Origin: Armatimonadota bacterium
GTDB taxonomy: Bacteria > Armatimonadota > UBA5829
Direction of reading: 5' to 3'
DNA length: 50,163 nucleotides
Assembly (NCBI GenBank): GCA_029907315.1
Contig: JARYME010000009.1
Span: 1-50,163 of the forward strand
Shown here piece by piece: positions 42,891 to 50,163 of the stretch (positions within the stretch are counted from its first letter, which is position 1; every line of letters begins with the position of its first letter). The translations under genes were made by a program, and so were the position numbers. The notes beneath the pieces are model-generated. The model was not told the origin of the DNA, ran no database searches, and was given only the letters and a program-made list of their open reading frames with translations.

Positions 42891-43719
42891 TCTTCAGCGC
42901 GAGTGCGTATATTTCCCTCTTCGGTAGTCCCGTACGCTGTGCACATTCCTTCACCGCATCTCGTTCCGACATTCCCGATTGCAGCAGTTCCTTCAGCGTA
43001 CTCTCGGCGTTTGTCTCAAAACTGTTTGTTTCCGGGGCTTTGTCATTCGACCTACCTGATATCACAAGCACGATCTCTCCCCTGACTTCTCCCCTGCTGA
43101 AGTGTTCGAGTGCCTGTTGCGCGGTGCCTCGGAAGACCTCCTCGAAGAGCTTTGTCGCCTCGCGGACTACTGCAATCTGTCTTTCTCCCAGCTCTGAGCG
43201 GACGGATTCGAGCGCATCAATCAAACGTCCGGGAGCGACGTACAGGCACACTGTGCGGTTCTCGTGCACCAGTGACTGAAAGTATTTCTTGCGTTCCCCT
43301 TGCTTACGCGGCACCCAACCGTCGAAAGCGAATCGCGCAGTCGGCAGCCCGGACAACACTAGAGCCGTGATCACTGCTGAGGGTCCTGGAATAGCTTCGA
43401 TGCGAAATCCGGCGTCGACAGCTGCGCGGATCAGCTCATATCCAGGGTCAGAGATGCCCGGTGTGCCTGCGTCTGAGACCAGCGCTACGTTCTTCCCTTC
43501 ACGCAGCGCATCTATGATCTTTTGGGTCTGCGCCGTGCTGCTGTGGCTGTGGTACGAAGTAAGCGGGGTATGAATGTCATAGCGGCTGAGGAGCTTACGC
43601 GTTACTCTGGTGTCCTCAGCTGCTATTAGGTCTGCTTCCTTGAGGATTCGCAGTGCTCGAAGCGTTATGTCTTCCAGGTTGCCGATTGGTGTAGCGACGA
43701 TATAAAGCGTTCCAGCCAC
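42850..43719 (-). CDS. rsmI: 16S rRNA 2'-O-ribose C1402 methyltransferase
   Basis: 289 residues. YIVATPIGNLEDITLRAL at the N-terminus, IAAEDTRVTRKLLSRY, ALVSDAGTPGISDPGYELIR and AIPGPSAVITALVLSGLPT are the tetrapyrrole-methylase-fold motifs that define RsmI. It methylates the ribose of C1402 in the decoding centre. The start is GTG 43719, whose first base is also the last of the preceding gene's TAG. Its end overlaps spoIID on the other strand. The C-terminus is a little longer than usual and ends in a Pro-rich tail. Confidence 0.95.
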   Translation of the reverse strand: MAGTLYIVATPIGNLEDITLRALRILKEADLIAAEDTRVTRKLLSRYDIHTPLTSYHSHSSTAQTQKIIDALREGKNVALVSDAGTPGISDPGYELIRAAVDAGFRIEAIPGPSAVITALVLSGLPTARFAFDGWVPRKQGERKKYFQSLVHENRTVCLYVAPGRLIDALESVRSELGERQIAVVREATKLFEEVFRGTAQQALEHFSRGEVRGEIVLVISGRSNDKAPETNSFETNAESTLKELLQSGMSERDAVKECAQRTGLPKREIYALALKIKARSEPPPSHQM

Positions 43720-45341
43720 TATTTTCTCGGACTAGATACAGGTGCCGGCTTGGGAAGCGGTCTGCCGCCTCCCGAAGGCAAACCGGGACGCGAACCCTGC
43801 TGCATTGATCTGAACTGCTCCAGCCGCTTGTTGTAATCGTCGAGCCACTTGCGTTCCGCCGCTACGAGATCCGGGCGCTTCAGTTGTTCGAATTTCTGAA
43901 CAAGCTGGTGGTGGGTGGCAGGGTCGTTGATTGCAACTTCGCTGGCGATCTTGTACTGCTCGACGGCACGCTCCTTCTCGCCGGTCTTTACCAACATGTC
44001 TCCGAGTAACATCCTCAGATCGGCTCCTTCGGCTATCGCTTCCTTGCCTTCCAGCATCGGGTAGAGTATGCGAAGGGCTTCCTCAGTCCTGCCGTCTTCA
44101 TAAAGCAACTGCGCCAGTTTTGCACCGATAATCGGATCGCTCGGCTTGGCTAGACGAGCTCTGGTGAGTGCGCTTATGGCAAGCTTTCTGTGCCTTTTCA
44201 TCTCGGCGGGGCTTGCAGCACTCATGGCTTTGTTCAGTTCCCAGTAAGCCAATATTTCCGGGTCGAAGATCTTGACGTTTCGGCTTTGCTGAATTCGCTT
44301 CTGCAACTCCTGATACGCCTGCATCTCGCGCATCTGTCTAATCTGATTGCGGCGTTCCTCCAGGATCTTTTTGTCCAGCTTTGCCGGCATTTTGGACGTG
44401 ACGGCTTCCAGTTTTATGACGATGATGCCCCAGTCGGTTTTAATGGGATCGCTTACGTCGCCCGGTTTCATTTCCTTGAGGGCGTCCAGCACTTCTTTCG
44501 GGTAACCGAAAGAAGTCTCAAATGAGAGCTCAAACGGCTCACCTGCCTGGCCGAAACCACTTGGGGAGTTCTCGCGCGCCAATTTAGCAAAGTCAGCACC
44601 CCTGCGGGCTGCTTCCACAATCTTTCTTGCTTTCGCCATCAGCTGCTCTTCGGGGAATTTGCCTGTCTGGAGCATTATCTGTCTGATTTTGTATACCGTG
44701 TAGCTGGCTTTTACATCCTCGTCTGTTACTCTCCCCACGCGGGCTTTGATTTTCTCTTGGATTCCTTGCTGCGCGAGCATAGCTCTTATTTTGTTCGGCG
44801 GATACTTGCTCCTAGCTATCTCTTCCTGTTGAGCTAGCGAGGAGCCTACAGCTGCAAGCTCGCTCTTGTATTCGGCATCGTCTCGCGGATCCACAGCTGC
44901 TCGTTTCTTACTGAGCTTGCCAAGCACGGCTTCGCGGTTGATCTTGAGTTCCTCTGTGACGGCTTTGTCAATCTCTTCTCTGACGCGCCTATCGCTTATA
45001 TCTACGCCCATCTCCTTGGCAATCTGATAGAGAACAATTTCGTTTACCAGCTGCTGGAACACCTGGGCTTTGATATCGGCATGCACAAGAGGCGAGCGCA
45101 TACCCCTGTTCTTGGCTTCCTCTGCAGCTTGCTCGTATGCTGCTTCGAAATCCCCTCGTCGGATATCTACGCCGTTGACCTTTGCGATAACGGCACCCGC
45201 GTTCTCGATCCCTTCCATTCTTCTTCTGGTAGGTGCCGTTCCGAAGCTCCATATTGCGCCCACAAGGAATATCGCGGCAATAACGAACAAGATAGGCTTC
45301 AAATACTTGCCGAACTCCGTACGCATCTTGTAGATGCTCAT
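43719..45341 (-). CDS. SurA/PpiD-like peptidylprolyl isomerase with C-terminal TPR-like region
   Basis: 540 residues from ATG 45341 (GGAGGAAT 10 bases upstream). One membrane helix (about 18-36) anchors the N-terminus; the rest faces the periplasm. A chaperone N-domain (DIRRGDFEAAYEQAAEEAKN) leads to a parvulin domain (RQIMLQTGKFPEEQLMAKAR, FAKLARENSPSGFGQAGEPF, GDVSDPIKTDWGIIVIKLE). From about 370, TPR-like repeats occur (DPIIGAKLAQLLYEDGRTEEA, ADLRMLLGDMLVKTGEKERA). The tail is Gly/Pro-rich. It would fold envelope proteins. The single-base overlap with rsmI suggests coupling. Confidence 0.88.
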   Translation of the reverse strand: MSIYKMRTEFGKYLKPILFVIAAIFLVGAIWSFGTAPTRRRMEGIENAGAVIAKVNGVDIRRGDFEAAYEQAAEEAKNRGMRSPLVHADIKAQVFQQLVNEIVLYQIAKEMGVDISDRRVREEIDKAVTEELKINREAVLGKLSKKRAAVDPRDDAEYKSELAAVGSSLAQQEEIARSKYPPNKIRAMLAQQGIQEKIKARVGRVTDEDVKASYTVYKIRQIMLQTGKFPEEQLMAKARKIVEAARRGADFAKLARENSPSGFGQAGEPFELSFETSFGYPKEVLDALKEMKPGDVSDPIKTDWGIIVIKLEAVTSKMPAKLDKKILEERRNQIRQMREMQAYQELQKRIQQSRNVKIFDPEILAYWELNKAMSAASPAEMKRHRKLAISALTRARLAKPSDPIIGAKLAQLLYEDGRTEEALRILYPMLEGKEAIAEGADLRMLLGDMLVKTGEKERAVEQYKIASEVAINDPATHHQLVQKFEQLKRPDLVAAERKWLDDYNKRLEQFRSMQQGSRPGLPSGGGRPLPKPAPVSSPRK

Positions 45342-45426
45342 AACGTTAATTCCTCCAACAACCAAGTTACCCCCGGCACAGCCGGAATACCATCAATAAT
45401 CTTGCGGATAGGTCGCTGTTGCATTC

Positions 45427-46278
45427 TCAGGAAAGGTCATCAAGCATCTTACGAAGCGCTTGTAGGCAAAGTCTGGAACCCTGTTCGGGGGTTCCTGCGA
45501 AGGGGTGGTAGTGTGTTTCAAGTGAAAGGCAACCCGTATAACCGTCCGCCTTCAGCGCAGCAAGCTGACCTGGATAATCGATTTCACCTTCTCCTACGAC
45601 CACGAACCTTTGCCTTCCGCTCGCAAGCGTTTCGGCGTCTTTTATGTGAACGTGGCGAACATAGCTCTTGATCGCCTCATAACCGTCCGGGAACGGCTTC
45701 TCGCCTGCCATATAGGCGTTTCCGGGATCCCAAACGGCCCTAAGTGCCGGAGAATCGAACCGCTTCAGAAACTTGGCGGTCTCCTTGCCTGTGCCGAGGT
45801 AGCACGCGTGCTCATTCTCCATCAACAAGACCAGACCGTTGTCCTCAGCGAACTTGACGCCTTCGGATATGCCCGCTGCTATCTCATCTTCTATTCTTGG
45901 CGTAAGTTCACTTCTTTTCCAATACGAAAAAATGCGTATGTAAGGCGTTCCGAATCGCTTCGCAACCTTCGACAAGTGCTTCAGCAGATCCAGCTGCTGA
46001 TCGGCGGTGCGTGCGGCTGCCTGATGCGTTCGGCCGACTGCTTCTCCTGCTGTGCTTCCTAGGTCGCACTTGTACAAGGGAGATGCCAAACAGCAGACGC
46101 TGAAACCTTTTTTCTCCAGGATACGTTGTATTTCATCCAACTGTTCCTCCGAAAGGTCAGCTATGTTCGTATCCCACACACTGCGCAGTTCAGCGGTGCT
46201 GCATCCGTATTCTTTCATCACGTCCAGCGCGTGCGCCAAGTCCATGGATATTTCGTCGGTTATTGCAGTCAGCTGCAT
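45427..46278 (-). CDS. Sugar phosphate isomerase/epimerase (TIM barrel)
   Basis: 283 residues of the xylose-isomerase-like AP-endonuclease-2 superfamily. The predicted metal ligands are Glu154 (LLMENEH), Asp184 (AVWDPGNA), His211 (HVHIKD) and Glu254 (LSLETHY), in the right order. Such enzymes act on keto-sugars, inositols or hydroxypyruvate; the precise substrate is not predictable. ATG 46278 follows TAGGAG and a consensus promoter. It is transcribed toward the SurA-like gene 85 bases downstream and may share its transcript. It fits the carbohydrate theme of the region. Confidence 0.85.
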   Translation of the reverse strand: MQLTAITDEISMDLAHALDVMKEYGCSTAELRSVWDTNIADLSEEQLDEIQRILEKKGFSVCCLASPLYKCDLGSTAGEAVGRTHQAAARTADQQLDLLKHLSKVAKRFGTPYIRIFSYWKRSELTPRIEDEIAAGISEGVKFAEDNGLVLLMENEHACYLGTGKETAKFLKRFDSPALRAVWDPGNAYMAGEKPFPDGYEAIKSYVRHVHIKDAETLASGRQRFVVVGEGEIDYPGQLAALKADGYTGCLSLETHYHPFAGTPEQGSRLCLQALRKMLDDLS

Positions 46279-46318
46279 AGTTTTCTCCTACCAAAAGCGG
46301 TATACAAGAGCATCCACA

Positions 46319-46347
46319 ATCTTACAGGAGCCTAAGGAAGGTGTCAA
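46319..46347 (-). promoter_or_regulatory. Promoter of the sugar isomerase gene
   Basis: On the minus strand TTGACA (46342-46347) and TAAGAT (46319-46324) are 17 bp apart. The start would be near 46312, about 34 bases before the ATG. It lies right after the end of the DUF6807 gene. Confidence 0.75.
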
Positions 46348-46392
46348 GGAATCTGGGCCGCTCCGGTGTCTGTGTCGTCTTGTTGCTTGCTG

Positions 46393-47376
46393 CTACGGCT
46401 GCTTGGGTTTTGCCGGCGGCTTGCCTGCAATCTCATCGGCAATCACGTCTAGCGTCTTGGAATCCAGTTCTCCCTGGTGGATCAGGGCAATGTACACAAA
46501 ACGTATCTTCTTCCCGCGCGGCACGACCAAACCCGTATCCTGCTTCTCATCGCCTGTGAATTCCTTGCCGCCGAACGGATTTGCGGCGAAAAGGCCGTAG
46601 TCGCGCACGTGCCAGTAGGTGGGATAGCCATAGTTGGACGGTACATCGAACATGGTAATTCCCACCGTCTTACCGTCCACTTCCCCTGTGTAATCGCACC
46701 ACCGAGCACGCTTGCCCCAACACTGCGTGCCCGTGCGTCCTTCGGAGTCCTTTATGCTTCCTTTGCCATCCTTTAGCTGCATTCCCTGTGCTACGCGAAA
46801 CGCGACAAAGCCTTCCTTGGTGCTTCCGAACTTGAGGTCTCCGGACGCGCCAGTCATCTCTACTGTGATCGAGACGAGTAGACCATAATCGCACGATACG
46901 AACGAATAGCGCCGGTCTTCGATGCATACTGCTGTACCGTCCGGTCCTACCCACTCGTTGATTGTGTGAATGTTCCAGTGTCCCGGGCTTGGCGAATCGA
47001 AATCCATGAACTTGTGGACTATCTTGCCGGATTTCTCGTTCTCGCTCCAGAAGTCGATGCCGTTCACGTTCCCGAACCCGACCCAAAAAGATCTGTGGTG
47101 AGGGTGATCGATCGCCTCGCCGGAGATGTTCTCCATAGGGTAGCCCCGCGTCACGCGAGTGCCGTCGAGAGCAAATAGGGGATATATGTAAGGTTTGGGC
47201 GTGTCCTTGTACACGTAGCGTGCGATAAGCTTGTCGCCTTTCATAACGTCCACATAGCCTGGTTCGGCTCGGTACGTAAGATCGCGTCTCAGCTCAACGC
47301 TTCCGAAGCACGCGACGCCCCGGATGCTTGCAAGTACGATCAACGAGGCTGCAAGAGTCCTGCTTAGTGCGTGCAT
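46393..47376 (-). CDS. Secreted DUF6807 (PmoA-like) protein
   Basis: 327 residues. A signal peptide (about 1-22, ending GVACFG) is followed by the DUF6807 pattern: KPYIYPLFALDGTRVTRGYP, DHPHHRSFWVGFGNVNG, FWSENEKSGKIVHKF, and PTYWHVRDYGLFAANPFG. The name PmoA (methane oxygenase) attached to this family is misleading; members are usually near carbohydrate genes and resemble a sugar-binding beta-sandwich. The conserved HPHH cluster could bind metal or substrate. ATG 47376 has GGAGGAAG upstream; the frame continues further but without signal peptide. Function unknown. Confidence 0.8.
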   Translation of the reverse strand: MHALSRTLAASLIVLASIRGVACFGSVELRRDLTYRAEPGYVDVMKGDKLIARYVYKDTPKPYIYPLFALDGTRVTRGYPMENISGEAIDHPHHRSFWVGFGNVNGIDFWSENEKSGKIVHKFMDFDSPSPGHWNIHTINEWVGPDGTAVCIEDRRYSFVSCDYGLLVSITVEMTGASGDLKFGSTKEGFVAFRVAQGMQLKDGKGSIKDSEGRTGTQCWGKRARWCDYTGEVDGKTVGITMFDVPSNYGYPTYWHVRDYGLFAANPFGGKEFTGDEKQDTGLVVPRGKKIRFVYIALIHQGELDSKTLDVIADEIAGKPPAKPKQP

Positions 47377-47473
47377 ATCGGCTTCCTCCTTAACTACACA
47401 AGATTCCGCTAGATAGGACGACCCGCCGCACTGTGTGCGTTCCACTAGTTGATCGCAGCAGTGTTCGCGTCGG

Positions 47474-47482
47474 TGTTACAAT
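47474..47482 (+). promoter_or_regulatory. Extended -10 promoter for the SPL-type radical SAM gene
   Basis: TG at 47474-47475 followed by one base and TACAAT (47477-47482) forms an extended -10; no good -35 is present at 16-18 bp. A start about seven bases downstream would coincide with the GTG at 47489. Confidence 0.5.
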
Positions 47483-47488
47483 AAACTT

Positions 47489-48316
47489 GTGGCTGCACCT
47501 AGGGAAATCCTGGCAAGAACTGTTCTTTCAAAGTCGGGAGTAGGGGACTATTCCGTCAACTGCTACGTGGGCTGTATGCACGGCTGCATCTACTGCTACG
47601 CCCGATTCATGAGAAAGTTTACTAATCACACCGAGCCGTGGGGCAAGTTCTTGGACGTAAAGATCAACGCGCCAGTGGTCTTGGCGAATGAAGTCCGACG
47701 CAAGAAGCGCGGATACGTTTTTTTAAGCTCTGTCTGCGATGGTTGGCAGCCGATAGAGATGCGATACAAACTCACACGGCAGTGCGTCAAAATACTCGTG
47801 GAGGCCGGTTTTCACGCGAGTTTGCTTACCAAAAGTAAACTGGTCAGGCGCGACTTTGACATTCTACAGGGCTTTTCCAACTGCGACGTCGGTTGTACCT
47901 TGACCACCGCAGACGAGTCCCTGCGGTTCAAAATCGAGCCGGGGGCATCGCCTACTTGGGAGCGGATTTGCGTACTAGAGGAAGCCTGCGAACGAGGAAT
48001 CAAAGCTTGGGCTTTCTTGGGACCGTTCCTGCCTGAGTTGACTGATACGGACGAGTCGCTGGACAGGCTTATTGGCGCCATCGCCTCGCTGCCCCTCGAA
48101 CACATTTGTGCCGATAAGCTGAACATGAGGCCTGGGGTGTGGGGTTCTATAGTGCGGTTTTTGAGTCGGTACGATCCAACGCTAATCCCTCGCTACGAGA
48201 AGCTCTTCTTCGACGAAGAGGCCCTTGAACAGTATCGGCAAGCTTTGGCTAACCGGCTCCGAGCCGTAGCCTCTTCACACGGTATCGAATACAAGCTTCG
48301 CGTAATTTTTGGTTGA
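47489..48316 (+). CDS. SPL-family radical SAM protein
   Basis: 275 residues. The radical SAM motif CX3CX2C is at Cys29, Cys33 and Cys36 (CMHGCIYC), followed by YARFMRKFTNH, as in spore photoproduct lyase and its SplB-like relatives. LTKSKLVRRDFDIL, ADESLRFKIEPGASPTWERI and NMRPGVWGSIVRF are further family features. SplB repairs UV photoproducts in spores, but this group is wider and most members are unassigned. The start is GTG 47489 with no Shine-Dalgarno sequence; it might be read from a leaderless mRNA. It ends a few bases before the Mut7-C gene. Confidence 0.85.
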   Translation: MAAPREILARTVLSKSGVGDYSVNCYVGCMHGCIYCYARFMRKFTNHTEPWGKFLDVKINAPVVLANEVRRKKRGYVFLSSVCDGWQPIEMRYKLTRQCVKILVEAGFHASLLTKSKLVRRDFDILQGFSNCDVGCTLTTADESLRFKIEPGASPTWERICVLEEACERGIKAWAFLGPFLPELTDTDESLDRLIGAIASLPLEHICADKLNMRPGVWGSIVRFLSRYDPTLIPRYEKLFFDEEALEQYRQALANRLRAVASSHGIEYKLRVIFG

Positions 48317-48318
48317 AT

Positions 48319-48786
48319 ATGATGACTGAGCGTGTTAAATTCGTTGCGGACTGCATGCTTGGCAAACTGGCTAAGTGGCTGCGAATGCTCGGCTTCGATA
48401 CGCTGTACATCCCGGATGCCGATGACGACGAGCTGGTTCGGCTAGCCGTTCGGGAAAACAGAGTGCTGTTGACCAGAGATTCCAGGTTGTCGGATCGGAG
48501 GATGGTGCGAAGCAGGTGCGTGTTGGTGCGGTGGGGCTCGACTTCCGAGCAGCTGAGGCAGGTTGTCAAACAGATGAACCTCGGAATAGACCAGAACGCG
48601 CTGTTTACGCGGTGCACCATTTGCAATTCGCCGATTGTGCCGCTTTCGAGATCAGACGTGAAGGGTAGGGTGCCGCCGTATGTGTATGAAACTCAGCACG
48701 ACTACGGCTACTGCGCTCAGTGCAACAAGATATACTGGCGGGGAACGCACGTGGAGCGCGTGCTTCGCGCGCTCGAGCGCATTTGA
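48319..48786 (+). CDS. Mut7-C RNase-domain protein with zinc ribbon
   Basis: 155 residues. The Mut7-C domain, a PIN-like nuclease fold, is shown by KFVADCMLGKLAKWLRMLGF, DTLYIPDADDDELV and LLTRDSRLSDRR, with acidic residues suited to metal binding. The C-terminal part has a zinc ribbon: CTICNSPIVPLS and YGYCAQCNKIYWRGTH. It is predicted to cut RNA. ATG 48319 is two bases after the SPL stop; TTG 48313, overlapping that stop, is another option. Neither has a clear Shine-Dalgarno sequence, so coupling to the upstream gene is likely. Confidence 0.85.
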   Translation: MMTERVKFVADCMLGKLAKWLRMLGFDTLYIPDADDDELVRLAVRENRVLLTRDSRLSDRRMVRSRCVLVRWGSTSEQLRQVVKQMNLGIDQNALFTRCTICNSPIVPLSRSDVKGRVPPYVYETQHDYGYCAQCNKIYWRGTHVERVLRALERI

Positions 48787-48901
48787 CGCAGGATTGCCTA
48801 TTACAGTTCGGGAAGGACGCAGCATATAAGCAGATAAATAGGCTTGAGGTTTTGATGTGCGGTGGTGGGCTCGCGGACAATTCACGACCTGAGGTAAGCA
48901 G

Positions 48902-50086
48902 ATGTCACCGATGTTCGGCAAGCGCACAATAACCGCTGCCCGAAGGGAAGCTCTGGCAGCTTACGCGTTTCTGATGCCCAACTTCTTGGGGTTTTTGGCC
49001 TTCACATCCATTCCTGTGGTGCTGTCTTTGGTGATGGCCTTCTGCCACTGGAACATATTCCGTCCTCCTTCTTGGGTAGGTTTGGAAAACTTTCGCAGCT
49101 TGCTTTGGTTCCATCGGGAGAACGGCAAGCTGGTGGCAAATGATCCTTTCTTTTGGCAGTACGTTTACAACACCGTATACCTGATGGCGGGCATACCCGT
49201 TGGTATGGCAGGCAGTCTGGTGCTGGCGTTAATGATGAACCAGCGTCTGAGGGGGATTGTAGTCCTGAGAACGATCTATTTCCTGCCGACGGTGTGTTCG
49301 GGTGTAGCGCTTTTGATCCTTTGGAAATACCTCTACAACGCCGACATTGGGCTGATAAACAAGATTATTCGTGCTGCCGGGGCCTTCATCTACTCCAGCC
49401 GACCTGTAGCCGTAGGGTTTACCGTAATGTGCGCGGCGGTCCTGGGGCTGGTCGCAACTGCCACCTGCGTGTGTGTATTTGCTGCGCTTCGATATTTGTT
49501 TGAGAGGGTTGGCTGGGAGTGGAGCGAGAACGCACTGAAAGTCCTGGCGGTGACAAGCGGGGCAGTAATATTCGCTGTGCTAGGTGCCTATGGGCGGGTG
49601 TTCTACGCGCAGTTAGCGGCGTTTTTCACGACTCCTCCGGACTGGCTCGGCACTGTGAAGTGGGCTAAACCCTCGCTGATCTTGATGAGCCTGTGGGGTG
49701 GCTTAGGAGGATACAATATGATCCTTTACTTGGCTGCTTTACAGGGGGTGCCGACTTCCTACTATGAGGCCGCAGAAATCGATGGCGCTGGTCCGTGGGC
49801 GAAGTTTTGGTCGGTCACTTGGCCTATGATAAGCCCCACCACTTTTTTCATCCTAATCATGAGCATAATCTCTGGGTTCCAGAGTGGCTTTATGACCGCG
49901 AACATCCTGACCAATGGCGGTCCGGCGGGCAGCACGACCACTATAGAGTACTACCTTTACCAGACCGCATTCGAAAAGTTCAATATGGGCTATGCATCCG
50001 CCATTGCCTGGTTTTTGTTTGCCGTCATCCTCATATTGACACGGTTTACTTGGCGCATAGGCGGCAGGGTGGTGGTATATGAATAG
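48902..50086 (+). CDS. Sugar ABC transporter permease, MalF/UgpA type with an internal insertion
   Basis: 394 residues, longer than the usual 290-320. The N-terminal helix block AYAFLMPNFLGFLAFTSIPV and the periplasmic WVGLENFRSLL segment are typical. The EAA loop YYEAAEIDGAGPWAKFWSVT is near 288-307. Between NADIGLINKI (146-155) and PPDWLGTVKW (245-254) about 90 residues are inserted, with two extra hydrophobic stretches (169-197 and 213-230). ATG 48902 has GAGG upstream. It overlaps the next permease gene by eight bases. No sugar-binding protein or ATPase is in the window. Confidence 0.88.
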   Translation: MSPMFGKRTITAARREALAAYAFLMPNFLGFLAFTSIPVVLSLVMAFCHWNIFRPPSWVGLENFRSLLWFHRENGKLVANDPFFWQYVYNTVYLMAGIPVGMAGSLVLALMMNQRLRGIVVLRTIYFLPTVCSGVALLILWKYLYNADIGLINKIIRAAGAFIYSSRPVAVGFTVMCAAVLGLVATATCVCVFAALRYLFERVGWEWSENALKVLAVTSGAVIFAVLGAYGRVFYAQLAAFFTTPPDWLGTVKWAKPSLILMSLWGGLGGYNMILYLAALQGVPTSYYEAAEIDGAGPWAKFWSVTWPMISPTTFFILIMSIISGFQSGFMTANILTNGGPAGSTTTIEYYLYQTAFEKFNMGYASAIAWFLFAVILILTRFTWRIGGRVVVYE

Positions 50087-50163
50087 GCGGCTAACGTTTG
50101 GAAAAGCACTTGCGCTTTACTTGGTGCTCGGCGTAGGTGCGGTGACGATGCTGGTTCCGTTTC
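50079..50163 (+). CDS. Sugar ABC transporter permease, MalG/UgpE type (start only)
   Basis: Only 28 codons are present before the window ends. They read MNRRLTFGKALALYLVLGVG then AVTMLVPF, the N-terminal helix expected for a MalG-type permease. ATG 50079 lies inside the end of the previous gene, an eight-base overlap typical of paired permeases. The assignment rests mainly on this context. Confidence 0.7.
   Translation, partial: MNRRLTFGKALALYLVLGVGAVTMLVPF

Overview
The window is about 50 kb of ordinary bacterial chromosome of roughly balanced base composition. I see no insertion sequence, prophage, CRISPR array or rRNA. The gene set suggests a diderm of the Armatimonadota or a neighbouring candidate phylum. 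LptC/LptA-like export proteins, a SurA-like chaperone and lipoprotein-processing enzymes point to an outer membrane. CsaB (used elsewhere to anchor S-layer proteins), a PyrR-controlled pyrimidine operon and class II (B12) ribonucleotide reductase occur beside DUF6785, DUF6807 and GH127 carbohydrate genes. The phylum assignment is inference. Many genes appear to start with TTG, and several promoters are close to the sigma70 consensus with 17-18 bp spacers.

Layout, 1-10.5 kb: the 5' end of rpsA (minus); a tRNA-Ile/tRNA-Ala pair behind a perfect promoter, running into yihY and a GNAT acetyltransferase; a tightly packed six-gene minus-strand operon of uncharacterised membrane proteins (2431-6547), which is the best candidate for an undescribed system; motAB; galU; a Val-Asp-Phe-Thr tRNA cluster; and an ASCH-domain gene.

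10.6-22.4 kb (plus): a complete PyrR attenuator followed by pyrR-pyrB-pyrC-pyrE-carA-carB, encoding UMP synthesis up to OMP plus carbamoyl phosphate supply, with csaB attached 3 nt after carB. Then comes a duplicated-domain lipoprotein followed by lptC-like and lptA-like genes. 22.5-28.3 kb (minus): rfbD-ileS-dksA/traR-lspA-DUF1648-lgt, a compact operon that combines rhamnose synthesis, isoleucyl-tRNA charging and lipoprotein maturation.

28.6-35.2 kb: two adjacent secreted paralogues sharing a C-terminal domain; a four-gene ABC exporter cluster with a His-rich small membrane protein and a membrane-anchored TPR-like protein; and nrdJ. 35.3-50.2 kb: a carbohydrate-flavoured region (DUF4380-like, DUF6785 transporter-like plus Nudix, GH127, sugar isomerase/epimerase, DUF6807 and two sugar ABC permeases) interleaved with housekeeping genes (SpoIID-like, rsmI, SurA-like PPIase, SPL-type radical SAM, Mut7-C RNase).

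Starts were chosen from Shine-Dalgarno position, family N-termini and gene overlaps. Family names come from motif recognition by eye, without database searches.
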